Source of the DNA: Acidovorax benzenivorans
GTDB lineage: Bacteria > Pseudomonadota > Gammaproteobacteria > Burkholderiales > Burkholderiaceae_C
DNA length: 64,000 nt
NCBI RefSeq assembly: GCF_028680575.1
Contig: NZ_JAPCKI010000004.1
Coordinates: forward strand, 403,450 to 467,449
Direction of reading: 5' to 3'
Every line of letters begins with the position of its first letter. Positions within the stretch are counted from its first letter, which is position 1. Position numbers and translations under genes: made by a program. This document shows positions 47,110 to 58,107 of the stretch, in pieces. Below the pieces are notes generated by a model. It did not search any database and had not been told where the DNA came from. It saw nothing but the letters and a program-made list of their open reading frames with translations.

Positions 47110-48311
47110 TGCACTACTCCTTTGTTGCGCAGCAATGCAATCTGTTCGGCATTGAGCCCCATTTCTACCAGCACCGCGTCGGTGTCGTCGCCCAAATGCG
47201 GCGCACTGCTGCGTATGGTGCCGGGCGTGGCCGAGAGCTTGGGCACGATGCCGGGCACTTCCACGCTGTAGCCGTCGCGCGTGTCTTGCATCAGCAGCAT
47301 GTCGCGGGCGCGGTAGTGCGGGTCTTCGGCAATATCTTTGGCGGTGTAGACCTTGCCCGCAGGCACGCGCGCGGCGCCCAGGGCGTCCAGCACCTGCTGT
47401 ACCGTGCGCTGGGCGCTCCAGGCACCGATGGCGGCGTCGATCTCTTCCACGCGGGCCACGCGGCCGGTGTTGTTGGCCAGGTCCGGCGCAGCGCCCAGGT
47501 CGGGCCTGCCAATCGCGTCCATCAGGCGCTTGAAGATGCTGTCGCCATTACCTGCCACCAGCACCCAGCCATCCTGGCAGGGGTAGGCGTTGCTCGGCGC
47601 AATGCCCGGCAGCGCGCTGCCCGCCGCCTCGCGCACGGCGCCAAAGGCGCTGTATTCGGGGATCAGGCTTTCCATCACGTTGAACACCGCCTCGTGCAGC
47701 GCCACGTCAATCACCTGGCCTTTGCCGCCGTTGACCTTGCGGTGGTACAGCGCCGTGAGCACGCCGATGGTGCCGTGCAGCGCCGCCAGCGTGTCGCCAA
47801 TCGACACGCCCACGCGCACCGGCACGCGGCCGGGCTCACCCGTCAGATGGCGCAGGCCGCCCATGGCTTCGCCGATGGCGCCAAAGCCCGGCAGGTCGCG
47901 GTAGGGGCCGGTCTGGCCATAGCCGGAGATGCGCAGCATCACCAGGCCTGGGTTGAGTTGGTGCAACTCTTCGGGCGACATGCCCCAGCCTTCCAGCGTG
48001 CCGGGGCGGAAGTTCTCGACCAGTACATCGGCCTCGGCAATCAGCTGGCGGGCGATGTCCTGGCCTTCTTTTTGGCGCAGGTCCAGTGCCACTGAGCGCT
48101 TGTTGCGCGACTGCACCTGCCACCAAACCGAGGTGCCTTCCTTGATCAGGCGCCAGTTGCGCAGCGGGTCGCCCGTCTCCGGGGCCTCGATCTTGATCAC
48201 GTCGGCGCCAAACTCGCCCAGCGTCTTGCCGCAGAAAGGCCCGGCAATCAGCTGGCCCATTTCGATGACGCGCACGCCTTGCAGTGCGGCGGGGGAAGCG
48301 ATGGAATCCAT
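47106..48311 (-). CDS. CaiB/BaiF family CoA-transferase
   Basis: The 401-aa protein is a family III CoA-transferase: GVRVIEMGQLIAGPFCGKTL, then EFGADVIKIEAPETGDPLRN with the catalytic Asp region, and later NRNKR-type and VAGNGDSIF segments. These enzymes move CoA between carboxylic acids. ATG 48311 (MDSIASPAAL) has AGGAGA eleven bases upstream. Together with the HMGL-like lyase and Bug receptors it suggests catabolism of a branched dicarboxylic or hydroxy acid. The LysR gene is divergent. Confidence 0.9.
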   Translation of the reverse strand: MDSIASPAALQGVRVIEMGQLIAGPFCGKTLGEFGADVIKIEAPETGDPLRNWRLIKEGTSVWWQVQSRNKRSVALDLRQKEGQDIARQLIAEADVLVENFRPGTLEGWGMSPEELHQLNPGLVMLRISGYGQTGPYRDLPGFGAIGEAMGGLRHLTGEPGRVPVRVGVSIGDTLAALHGTIGVLTALYHRKVNGGKGQVIDVALHEAVFNVMESLIPEYSAFGAVREAAGSALPGIAPSNAYPCQDGWVLVAGNGDSIFKRLMDAIGRPDLGAAPDLANNTGRVARVEEIDAAIGAWSAQRTVQQVLDALGAARVPAGKVYTAKDIAEDPHYRARDMLLMQDTRDGYSVEVPGIVPKLSATPGTIRSSAPHLGDDTDAVLVEMGLNAEQIALLRNKGVVQ

Positions 48312-48441
48312 GGAAATGTGTGTCTCCTGAAGGCTGTGATGCTGGGCGGCAATGATGCGCACCCGCCGCCCTCCTGCAAAACGCTCAAGCAACAAGCCAC
48401 CATCGCAATCCGGCATGGCAGCTTGCTACCATCGGTGCCCC

Positions 48442-49341
48442 ATGAAACTCGACCCCGTCTCCCTGCGCCTCTTTGTGGCCGTGATGGAAGAAAACACCAT
48501 CGCCGCTGCCGCCGCGCGCGAGCACCTGGCCGCATCGGCCGTGAGCCGCCGCCTGGCCGACCTGGAAGACGCGTTGCAGGTAGCACTGTTCACCCGCAGC
48601 AACAAGGGCACGGAGCCCACCGCCGCCGCGTTTGCACTGCTGAACCTGGCGCGTGGCGTGCTGAACGACCTGGACGGCATCGCCACGCAGATGCGCGAGT
48701 ACGGCACCGGCGTGCGCGGCCATGTGCGCGTGGTGGCCAACATCTCGGCCATCACACAGTTCCTGCCGGCCGAGCTGCAGAGTTTTCTGGCGCAACACCC
48801 TCAGGTGGATGTGCGGCTGCAGGAACAGATCAGCAGCGCCATTGCCCACTCAGTGGCCGAGAACGCAGCCGACGTGGGCATCTTGAACGAAGGCCACTAC
48901 GGCGAGCGAGTGACGCTGCTGCCCTACCGCACGGACGAGCTGGTGCTGGCGGTGCCCACGGGCCATGCGCTGGCGCGGCGCAAGTCCGTGCGACTGGCCG
49001 ACGCACTGACTTACGACTTTGTGGGCGCCCACCCCAACAGCGCCATCAACAACCAGCTCACCCGCGCCGCAGCCGAGGCGGGACTGCCGCTGCGCCTGCG
49101 CATGCAGGTGACCAGTTACGACGCGCTATGCCTCATGGTCAACGCCGGGCTGGGCGTCGGGGTGATGCCGCGCGGCAGCGCGCGGCTGTACCAGGGCGCG
49201 TTGCAGATCCGCACCGTCACCCTGAACGAGCCCTGGGCCCACCGCCGCCTGTCGCTGTGCGTGCGGTCGGAAGAATCCCTCTCCACCGTAGCCCGGCTGC
49301 TGGTGGATCACCTGCGCAGCCCCCCGCCCTCCGCACCATGA
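48442..49341 (+). CDS. LysR-family transcriptional regulator
   Basis: The 299-aa protein has an N-terminal winged helix (SLRLFVAVMEENTIAAAAAR, AVSRRLADLEDAL) and a C-terminal effector domain of the LysR type. It is divergent from the CoA-transferase operon, 130 bases away, so it most likely controls it. Its stop overlaps the earP start (ATGA), which ties an unrelated housekeeping gene to it. Confidence 0.9.
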   Translation: MKLDPVSLRLFVAVMEENTIAAAAAREHLAASAVSRRLADLEDALQVALFTRSNKGTEPTAAAFALLNLARGVLNDLDGIATQMREYGTGVRGHVRVVANISAITQFLPAELQSFLAQHPQVDVRLQEQISSAIAHSVAENAADVGILNEGHYGERVTLLPYRTDELVLAVPTGHALARRKSVRLADALTYDFVGAHPNSAINNQLTRAAAEAGLPLRLRMQVTSYDALCLMVNAGLGVGVMPRGSARLYQGALQIRTVTLNEPWAHRRLSLCVRSEESLSTVARLLVDHLRSPPPSAP

Positions 49342-50492
49342 CCCAGCCTTCCGCCCCCCTGCAGTGGGATGTGTTCTGCCGCGTGATCGACAACTTTGGC
49401 GACATTGGCGTGTGCTGGCGCCTGGTGGCGCAGCTGGCCGCGCTGGGCCACCGCGTGCGGCTGTGGGTGGACGACGCCTCGGCTCTGGAGTGGATGGCGC
49501 CCACAGGCTGCCCAGGTGTAGAGCTGCGCGCCTGGGGCTCGCCACCGCCCGGCCCCGGAGAGCCACCGCCCGATGTGATGTTGGAGGCGTTCGGTTGTGA
49601 TATTGCTCCTGAATTCATAGCTTATAGCGCATACCAGTCAGGCGCTAGAGGCCAAAAATACCCAAAACCGGTCTGGATCAACCTGGAATACCTGTCGGCC
49701 GAAAGCTATGTGGAGCGCCATCACAAGCTCTCCTCGCTCCTCTCGTCCGGCCCCGCTGCGAGCTGGACCCGCTGGTTCTTCTACCCCGGCTTCACCCCCG
49801 GCACGGGTGGGCTGCTGCGCGAGCCCGGCCTGATGGCACGGCGCGAGGCCTTTGACCGCAGCGCCTGGCGCGCCGAGCACGCCTCGGCATTCGGCCTAGG
49901 CAATGGCGGCCCAGAGCAGCGCTGGGTTTCGCTGTTCTGCTACGAACCTGCCGCCCTACCTGAACTGCTGCGCCACAGCCAGGCGCAGCCCACGCAGTTG
50001 CTCGTCACACCGGGCCGCCCCACCGCCGCCGTGCGGGCAGCGCTGGCGAAGGATGGCGTCAAAAATTCGAGCCCAATGGGCCACCAGCCCTTATGTGACA
50101 AGCGCGAGCAGCTATCCATTTCATACCTTCCCCACCGGCCCCAGCCTGCCTTCGACGAGATGCTGTGGGCCTGCGACTTCAACGCCGTGCGCGGCGAGGA
50201 CTCGCTGGTGCGGGCGCTGTGGGCAGGCCAGGCCTTTGTCTGGCACATCTACCCGCAGCACGACAACGCCCACCACGACAAGCTCTGGGCCTTTTTGGAC
50301 TGGCTGCAGGCGCCGCCTTCGCTGCGGCAGTTCCACGCCACCTGGAACGGGCTGGACAGCGCGCCGCTGCCATGGCCCGACGACAACACCCTGGCCGAGT
50401 GGACCGCATGCGCCCAGGCAGCCCGTGCGCGCCTACTGACACAGGACAACCTTGTGACGCAACTTTTGGGCTTTGTCACCGAAAAACGGTAA
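49338..50492 (+). CDS. earP: EF-P arginine rhamnosyltransferase EarP
   Basis: The 384-aa enzyme transfers rhamnose from dTDP-rhamnose to Arg32 of EF-P. The N-terminal loop [14 protein letters not shown] contains the catalytic Asp residues; [25 protein letters not shown] and the nucleotide-sugar site [15 protein letters not shown] with FVWHIYPQ are typical. The gene lies directly upstream of efp. Two stretches, at 49600-49665 and 50058-50125, are in-frame copies of the dispersed repeat, adding about 10-20 residues at positions where related EarP proteins are shorter. Confidence 0.93.
   Translation: MTQPSAPLQWDVFCRVIDNFGDIGVCWRLVAQLAALGHRVRLWVDDASALEWMAPTGCPGVELRAWGSPPPGPGEPPPDVMLEAFGCDIAPEFIAYSAYQSGARGQKYPKPVWINLEYLSAESYVERHHKLSSLLSSGPAASWTRWFFYPGFTPGTGGLLREPGLMARREAFDRSAWRAEHASAFGLGNGGPEQRWVSLFCYEPAALPELLRHSQAQPTQLLVTPGRPTAAVRAALAKDGVKNSSPMGHQPLCDKREQLSISYLPHRPQPAFDEMLWACDFNAVRGEDSLVRALWAGQAFVWHIYPQHDNAHHDKLWAFLDWLQAPPSLRQFHATWNGLDSAPLPWPDDNTLAEWTACAQAARARLLTQDNLVTQLLGFVTEKR
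49600..49665 (+). repeat. Dispersed AGCTGC-GCGCTT repeat inserted in frame in earP (first copy)
   Basis: GAATTCATAGCTTATAGCGC, ATACCAGTCAGGCGCTAGAG, GCCAAAAATACCC matches the repeat family. It is translated as [17 protein letters not shown], between the conserved EAFGCD and PVWINLEYL segments. Confidence 0.65.
50058..50125 (-). repeat. Dispersed AGCTGC-GCGCTT repeat inserted in frame in earP (second copy)
   Basis: On the minus strand: GAAATGGATAGCTGCTCGCG, CTTGTCACATAAGGGCTGG, TGGCCCATTGGGC. Translated in the earP frame it gives [20 protein letters not shown], a loop before [14 protein letters not shown]. Confidence 0.65.
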
Positions 50493-50632
50493 AATCCGAG
50501 GCTTTGCGCAAATCAGGTGCGGCATGTCAGTGCCCACGCCCCGCGCACTTTCGCCGCAGAACATGCACCGGCGCGCAAACCAAGTGGTTTGTCAGCCCGC
50601 GCGTTGAGCGGCCCCAACCCAAGCAACTTGCT

Positions 50633-51187
50633 ATGAAAATCGCTCAAGAAATCCGCGCCGGCAACGTCATCATGCACGGCAAGGACCCCATGGTGGTCCT
50701 GAAGACCGAATACGCCCGCGGCGGCCGCGGTGCCGCCACCGTGCGCATGAAGCTCAAGAGCCTGATCGGCAACTTCGGCACCGAAAACGTGTTCAAGGCC
50801 GACGACAAGATCGACAACGTGATCCTGGACAAGAAGGAGTGCACCTACTCCTACTTCGCCGACCCCATGTATGTCTGCATGGACACCGAGTTCAACCAGT
50901 ACGAAGTCGAAGCCGAGAACATGGGCGACGCACTGAACTACCTGGAAGACGGCATGTCCCTGGAAGTGGTGTTCTACGACGGCAAGGCCATCTCGGTCGA
51001 ACTGCCCACCAGCGTCGAGCGCGAAATCACCTGGACCGAGCCCGCCGTCAAGGGCGACACGTCCGGCAAGGTGCTCAAGCCCGCCAAGATCGCTACCGGC
51101 TTTGAAGTGCCCGTGCCCCTGTTCGTCTCGCAAGGCGACAAGATCGAAATCGACACCCGCACCGGCGAATACCGCAAGCGCGTGTAA
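50633..51187 (+). CDS. efp: Translation elongation factor P
   Basis: The 184-aa EF-P starts [12 protein letters not shown] and has the three beta-barrel domains. It frees ribosomes stalled on polyproline. The modification loop is YARGGRGAA with Arg at residue 32, the type modified by EarP rhamnosylation (not Lys as in EpmA types). earP lies directly upstream, which fits. A terminator follows. Confidence 0.97.
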   Translation: MKIAQEIRAGNVIMHGKDPMVVLKTEYARGGRGAATVRMKLKSLIGNFGTENVFKADDKIDNVILDKKECTYSYFADPMYVCMDTEFNQYEVEAENMGDALNYLEDGMSLEVVFYDGKAISVELPTSVEREITWTEPAVKGDTSGKVLKPAKIATGFEVPVPLFVSQGDKIEIDTRTGEYRKRV

Positions 51188-51229
51188 TTTCCCCTCCCGT
51201 GCAGTTCTCCCTCGCGGGAGAACACCCAT

Positions 51230-51261
51230 AAAAAAGGCTTCCCTCGGGAAGCCTTTTTATT
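51230..51261. terminator. Terminator between efp and rimO (works in both directions)
   Basis: AAAAAGGCTTCCC-TC-GGGAAGCCTTTTT: perfect stem with A-run and T-run on both sides. Confidence 0.9.
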
Positions 51262-51325
51262 GATTTTGGCCGTCAGCGCTTATTCATAAAGCGCTTTAAG
51301 CTATCGATTACATAGCAATCAAATA
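51262..51325 (-). repeat. Dispersed AGCTGC-GCGCTT repeat at the 3' end of rimO
   Basis: On the minus strand: TAATCGATAGCTTAAAGCGC, TTTATGAATAAGCGCTGACG, GCCAAAATCA. It starts at the rimO stop and touches the bidirectional terminator. Confidence 0.7.
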
Positions 51326-52710
51326 GGCTGTGCCACCAGGTCGTGCCCCTGCACTCCCACGATGCGCGCCTTGGTGAACTCGCCCACCTTCATGGTCTTG
51401 CTGATCTTCTCGGGCGGCAGCAGCTGCACGGTGCCGTCGATCTCGGGCGCATCGGCATACGTGCGGCCCACGCCGCCCTTGCGACCCAGGCCGGGGGCAG
51501 AATCCACCAGCACCTGCATGGTGGCGCCCACGCGGCGCTGCAGCTTGGCAATCGACACCTCTTCGGCCACCGCCATGAAGCGGGCGCGGCGCTCTTCGCG
51601 CACTTCCATCGGCAGCATGCCGGGCAGCTCGTTGGCGGCAGCACCGGTCACATCGCTGTAAGCGAAACAACCTGCGCGGTCGATCTGGGCCTCGCGCACA
51701 AAGTCCAGCAGGTGCTGGAACTCTTCCTCTGTTTCACCCGGAAAGCCCGCAATGAAGGTGCTGCGAATCACCAACTCGGGGCAAGCCTCGCGCCAGCGCT
51801 GAATGCGCTCCAGGTTGCGCTCACCGCTGGCGGGGCGCTTCATGCGCTTGAGCACATCGGGGTGGCTGTGCTGGAAGGGCACATCCAGGTACGGCAGCAC
51901 GCGGCCCGTAGCCATGAGCGGGATCACCTCGTCCACGCTCGGGTACGGGTACACATAGTGCAGGCGCACCCAGGCGCCGTAGGGCTCGGCAATCTCGCCC
52001 AGCGTCTGCACCAGCTCCAGCATCCGGGTCTTGACCGGCTTGCCGTCCCAGAAGCCGGTCCGGTACTTCACGTCCACGCCATAGGCAGACGTGTCCTGGC
52101 TGATCACCAGCAACTCCTTCACGCCGCCCGCGAACAAGGCCTTGGCCTCGCTCAGCACGTCGCCGATGGGCCGCGACACCAGGTCGCCACGCATCGACGG
52201 AATGATGCAGAAGGTGCACCGGTGGTTGCAGCCCTCGCTGATCTTGAGATAGGCGTAATGTTTGGGCGTGAGCTTGATACCCGCAATACCAAAGCCGCCG
52301 GGCACCAGGTCCACAAACGGGTCGTGCGGTTTAGGCAGGTTCAGGTGGACGGCGTCCATCACCTCCTGCGTGGCATGCGGGCCGGTCACGGCCAGCACGC
52401 TGGGGTGCATCTGCCGCACCATGTTGCCACCATCGTCGCCCGCGCGGGCGCCCAGGCAGCCTGTGACGATGACCTTGCCGTTTTCGGCCAATGCCTCGCC
52501 AATGGTGTCCAGGCTTTCTTTCACAGCATCGTCAATGAAGCCGCAGGTGTTGACGATGACCAGGTCCGCACCCTGGAAGGTCTTGGAGGTCTCGTAACCC
52601 TCGGCGCTCAGTTGCGTGAGGATCAGTTCGGAATCGGTCAGCGCCTTGGGACAGCCAAGGCTGACAAATCCGACTTTAGGTGTTTTGGTGGGGGCAATTG
52701 CTTCGCTCAT
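51319..52710 (-). CDS. rimO: Ribosomal protein S12 methylthiotransferase RimO
   Basis: The 463-aa enzyme methylthiolates Asp88 of S12. It has the N-terminal UPF0004 domain with conserved Cys ([39 protein letters not shown]), a radical-SAM Cx3Cx2C motif ([15 protein letters not shown]) and a C-terminal TRAM domain. ATG 52710 is the family start. Confidence 0.95.
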   Translation of the reverse strand: MSEAIAPTKTPKVGFVSLGCPKALTDSELILTQLSAEGYETSKTFQGADLVIVNTCGFIDDAVKESLDTIGEALAENGKVIVTGCLGARAGDDGGNMVRQMHPSVLAVTGPHATQEVMDAVHLNLPKPHDPFVDLVPGGFGIAGIKLTPKHYAYLKISEGCNHRCTFCIIPSMRGDLVSRPIGDVLSEAKALFAGGVKELLVISQDTSAYGVDVKYRTGFWDGKPVKTRMLELVQTLGEIAEPYGAWVRLHYVYPYPSVDEVIPLMATGRVLPYLDVPFQHSHPDVLKRMKRPASGERNLERIQRWREACPELVIRSTFIAGFPGETEEEFQHLLDFVREAQIDRAGCFAYSDVTGAAANELPGMLPMEVREERRARFMAVAEEVSIAKLQRRVGATMQVLVDSAPGLGRKGGVGRTYADAPEIDGTVQLLPPEKISKTMKVGEFTKARIVGVQGHDLVAQPI

Positions 52711-52887
52711 ATCCCCGTATTGTCCCAGTTCCGGCGGTGAGCGGGTGGGGCTGCCGATTCATCGCAACGTTTGCAGCTTCCCGCAACCAGCGAACAAGGC
52801 GCAACTCAAGCCAGCGGCCGCCACGCAATGGTCGCCCCGCCGTGCTGGCGCCCCCTTGGGGAAAGGCGCCGCAGGCAGCTCAGGGCG

Positions 52888-53421
52888 TCATCTCTTCAAG
52901 CCAAAAGCGCCCAGCATCTGCTCCGTCTGCTTTTGCATCTGCTCCTGCATTTGCGTGAGCATGGACTGCGACTGTTCCACGTAGTTGCCCATCATGCCCT
53001 TGAGCATGGGCGACTGCAGGTTCATGAACTGCGCCCACATCTCCGGTGTCACGCTTTGCGACTGCTCGGCCAGCTTGGTCTGCACGTCTGTGAAGGCCTG
53101 CACGTTCTTCTCCAGATACGCGCCCATGAACCCCTGCATGGCATGGCCATAGAACCGGATGATGTTGGCCAGCACCGCCTCGGTGAACATGGGCGCACCG
53201 CCAGCTTCTTCTTCCAGAATGATCTGCAGCAGGATGCTGCGCGTGAGGTCTTCGCCCGTCTTGGCGTCGCGCACCACCACGTTCTGGTGATCCATCACCA
53301 GCTGGCGCACCTCGGCCAGCGTGATGTAGGTGGAGGTGTCTGTGTCATACAGACGGCGGTTGGGGTACTTCTTGATGACACGCTGGGCTGATTTAGACGC
53401 AGCGGTTTTCGGTTCGGACAC
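52888..53421 (-). CDS. phaR: Polyhydroxyalkanoate synthesis repressor PhaR
   Basis: The 177-aa regulator has the PHB/PHA accumulation DNA-binding domain (RVIKKYPNRRLYDTDTSTYI, LAEVRQLVMDHQNVVVRDAK) and a Met/Gln-rich coiled C-terminus (MLTQMQEQMQKQTEQML). It senses polyhydroxybutyrate and represses phasin and other granule genes. I chose the GTG at 53421 because GAGGAG lies six bases upstream; an ATG at 53448 is possible. bdhA, for PHB breakdown, is 4 kb away. Confidence 0.93.
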   Translation of the reverse strand: MSEPKTAASKSAQRVIKKYPNRRLYDTDTSTYITLAEVRQLVMDHQNVVVRDAKTGEDLTRSILLQIILEEEAGGAPMFTEAVLANIIRFYGHAMQGFMGAYLEKNVQAFTDVQTKLAEQSQSVTPEMWAQFMNLQSPMLKGMMGNYVEQSQSMLTQMQEQMQKQTEQMLGAFGLKR

Positions 53422-53624
53422 AACGAACTCCTCGGGCTCAAAACCCATGTATTGCAGTGCAGCACATTCTAGGGAGACTGCCGTGCCGCAGCGGCAAAGG
53501 AATACCCTGATGATGCGAGGCGGCCGAGTGTCGCGCGAGTGACTGATATGCCAGGCACTGTATGTCGTGCGGCCGCTTGCAAAACACCCCAACAGCCTTT
53601 GATGAGACGAAAGAGAAGCGGAAA

Positions 53625-53652
53625 CAAAAAAGCCACCTTGCGGTGGCTTGCT
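53625..53652 (-). terminator. Terminator downstream of tRNA-Val(GAC)
   Basis: AAGCCACC-GCAA-GGTGGCTT and a T-run on the minus strand, about 75 bases after the tRNA. Confidence 0.8.
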
Positions 53653-53676
53653 GTGTGAACACCGTAGCGGTGTTGT

Positions 53677-53730
53677 TACCAAGTTTTTTTCAGATCTGAA
53701 AGCTGGTTCCTTTCAGAGAAAAACTTGGTA
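53677..53730 (-). repeat. Long inverted repeat in the tRNA-Val(GAC) trailer, including the CCA end
   Basis: TACCAAGTTTTT (starting within the tRNA 3' end) pairs with AAAAACTTGGTA 42 bases on. An inner pair CTGAAAG/CTTTCAG nests within. In the precursor this would fold the tRNA's ACCA end into a stem. Confidence 0.7.
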
Positions 53731-53802
53731 GGCGCGATTGGACTCGAACCAACGACCCCCACCATGTCAAGGTGGTGCTCTAACCAGCTGAGCTACGCGC
53801 CT
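53726..53802 (-). tRNA. tRNA-Val (anticodon GAC)
   Basis: Minus-strand cloverleaf: acceptor AGGCGCG/CGCGCCT, D arm GCTCAGCTGGTTAGAGC, anticodon loop TTGACAT, T arm TTGGTTCGAGTCCAA and encoded CCA. Confidence 0.97.
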
Positions 53803-53914
53803 GTCGTTATCAAGACCACGATTATAGCCATAAAAATCAGCCTTTCAGACGCTGCACACGACAATTCATACAACGCACCAAGGTGCGGACCCACGGGCGC
53901 TGCCCGCCTGCTTC

Positions 53915-56124
<2,210 letters not shown>

Positions 56125-56128
<4 letters not shown>

Positions 56129-57093
56129 CCGGCCACAGCGCCTTCTGCCGCCAACAGGAAATCAGTGACTGCGGCCACCTGGTCAGGCGTCACCAGCGTG
56201 GGTGCATGGCCCACGCCTTCAAACTCCGCCACACGGGCACGGGGCCCGCGCTGCGCCATCGCCTGCGACGTCTCGCGCGAGAGCAGGTCGGATTGCGCAC
56301 CGCGCAACAACAGCGTTTGCGCCGCGATGTGGTCATACAGCTGCCACAGCGCCGCCTCGCCCGCCGCAGCAGCCTCTTGCGTCAGCGTCTTGAAAGGCAC
56401 GGCAATCGCCGGGTCGTAGTGCAGCGCGAGGCAGCCTCCGGCGGACTGCGGCAGCTCGCGCACCATGGCGCGCGACAGGTCCAGCCACTGGGCGGGCGTG
56501 TGGGGACCAAAGCTGGTGGAGATGGCCCACATGGCATCCGCTGCCTGCTGCAACGAGCCAAACCGTGCCGGCTGCCCCAGATACTGCCCGATGCGTTGCA
56601 GCGCCTGCCACTGGATGACAGGCCCCACATCATTGAGCACCAGTCGGCGCACAGGCACTGGCAAAGGCAGGCCCTGCTGGCCGGTGATGCCCATGCCGAT
56701 GAGCCCGCCCATGCTCGTGCCCACCCAGTCCAGCGTGGTGATGGGGGCTTGCTGGTGCAACTGCGCCAGCAATGCCAGCATATCCGCCGCGTATTGGGGA
56801 ATCTGGTAGCCCATGGGGTCGGCCAGCCAGTCGCTGCGGCCTCGGCCCACCACGTCGGGGCAGACCACCCGTGCATGCTGGCTCAGCAAGCGGGCCAACG
56901 TATCAAAATCTCGCCCCTGGCGCGACAGGCCATGCACACAGACAATGACATGCGGATGCGCCGGGTTGCCCGTGGCATTCCACTCCCAGTACGCCATGCG
57001 GTGCTGCTGTGCGGGAGCGGGCGCGCGGTCTGGAGTCTCCGGCGAGGCCGCAGGGCCTGGGCACAGTACGTAGTTCAGCGTAGGTTCAATCAT
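56125..57093 (-). CDS. Alpha/beta hydrolase
   Basis: The 322-aa protein has the alpha/beta hydrolase core: oxyanion HGLSRQGRDFD, nucleophile elbow GTSMGGLIGM and the catalytic His in FEGVGHAPTL. The substrate is unknown; an esterase or thioesterase role is likely. ATG 57093 (MIEPTLNYVL) is preferred, since upstream codons overlap the divergent promoter. Its stop overlaps the relA start, so the two are coupled. Confidence 0.85.
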
Positions 57094-57208
57094 GGGTGCG
57101 AAATCCGGGAGCAGCGCAAGATAATGCCGTGGTCGTTGGCACCCATTGCTTACCCTTGAGTGCCGACTTTTTCTTGCGTTGCATCGTAATTCATTCGGAG
57201 AGACTCCC

Positions 57209-57991
57209 ATGCTGAAAGGCAAAACCGCCCTCGTCACCGGCTCCACCAGCGGCATTGGTCTTGGCATCGCCAAGGCCCTGGCGCGCCAGGGTGCCAACAT
57301 CGTGCTCAACGGCTTTGGCGATGTGGACGCCCCCCGCGCCGAAGTGCTGGCAGCCGGTGAAGCCGCTGGTGCCCAGGTGGCTTACCACGGCGCCGACATG
57401 AGCCGTGCGGCCGACATCGAAGACATGATGAAGTACAGCGCCAGCCAGTTCGGGCGCGTGGACATCTTGGTCAATAACGCGGGCATCCAGCACGTGGCCA
57501 ACGTCGAGAACTTCCCCGTCGAGCGCTGGGACTCCATCATCGCCATCAACCTGACCAGCGCCTTCCACACCTCGCGCCTGGCCCTGCCCGCCATGAAAAA
57601 CGCCAACTGGGGCCGCATCATCAATGTGGCCTCGGTACACGGTCTGGTGGGATCGGCGCAAAAGTCCGCTTACGTGGCCGCCAAGCACGGCATCGTGGGC
57701 CTGACCAAGGTCACCGCACTGGAAAACGCCACCACCGGCGTGACCTGCAACGCCATCTGCCCCGGCTGGGTGCTGACGCCGCTGGTGCAAAAGCAGGTGG
57801 ACGCCAAGGCGGCCGAACACGGCATCTCGAACGAAGAAGCCAAGAAGCTGCTGCTGGGCGAAAAAGAGCCATCCATGCAGTTCACCACCCCCGAAGAGCT
57901 GGGCGAGCTGGCAGTGTTCTTCTGCTCTCCCGCCGCCAACAACGTGCGTGGCGTGGCGTGGAACATGGACGGGGGCTGGGCTGCGCAGTAA
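57209..57991 (+). CDS. bdhA: 3-hydroxybutyrate dehydrogenase
   Basis: The 260-aa SDR enzyme oxidises (R)-3-hydroxybutyrate to acetoacetate with NAD+ in PHB breakdown. It has the nucleotide loop VTGSTSGIGLGIA, NNAGIQHV, catalytic Ser in NVASVHGLV and YVAAK. The ending (VRGVAWNMDGGWAAQ) is typical of the bacterial D-3-hydroxybutyrate dehydrogenase group. The ribosome site is GGAG. Confidence 0.93.
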   Translation: MLKGKTALVTGSTSGIGLGIAKALARQGANIVLNGFGDVDAPRAEVLAAGEAAGAQVAYHGADMSRAADIEDMMKYSASQFGRVDILVNNAGIQHVANVENFPVERWDSIIAINLTSAFHTSRLALPAMKNANWGRIINVASVHGLVGSAQKSAYVAAKHGIVGLTKVTALENATTGVTCNAICPGWVLTPLVQKQVDAKAAEHGISNEEAKKLLLGEKEPSMQFTTPEELGELAVFFCSPAANNVRGVAWNMDGGWAAQ

Positions 57992-58013
57992 GCCTGCGCT
58001 GAGCAATCGCTCT

Positions 58014-58065
58014 GCTTTTGATAGCTGCCAACGCTTATTGCACTAGCGCTTGCAGCCATTTTTAC
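58014..58065 (+). repeat. Dispersed AGCTGC-GCGCTT stem-loop repeat between convergent genes
   Basis: TTTTGATAGCTGCCAACGCT, TATTGCACTAGCGCTTGCAG, CCATTTTTACC. The arms GCTGCcAaCGCT and AGCGCTtGCAGC plus the T-run make a terminator-like hairpin between bdhA and the SIMPL gene. Confidence 0.8.
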
Positions 58066-58107
58066 CTCAAACGGGGCACACCCAGCGACTCAGGGGGTTC
58101 AGGGGCC

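Noticed and set aside
50466..50495. Possible efp promoter TTGGGC-18-TAAAAT
   Set aside because: The -35 box is weak and no second line of evidence supports it.
52835..52890. GC-rich inverted segment GGCGCCCCCTTGGGGAAAGG... near the phaR end, possibly a second repeat family
   Set aside because: Only one copy is seen in this window, so membership of a repeat family cannot be shown.
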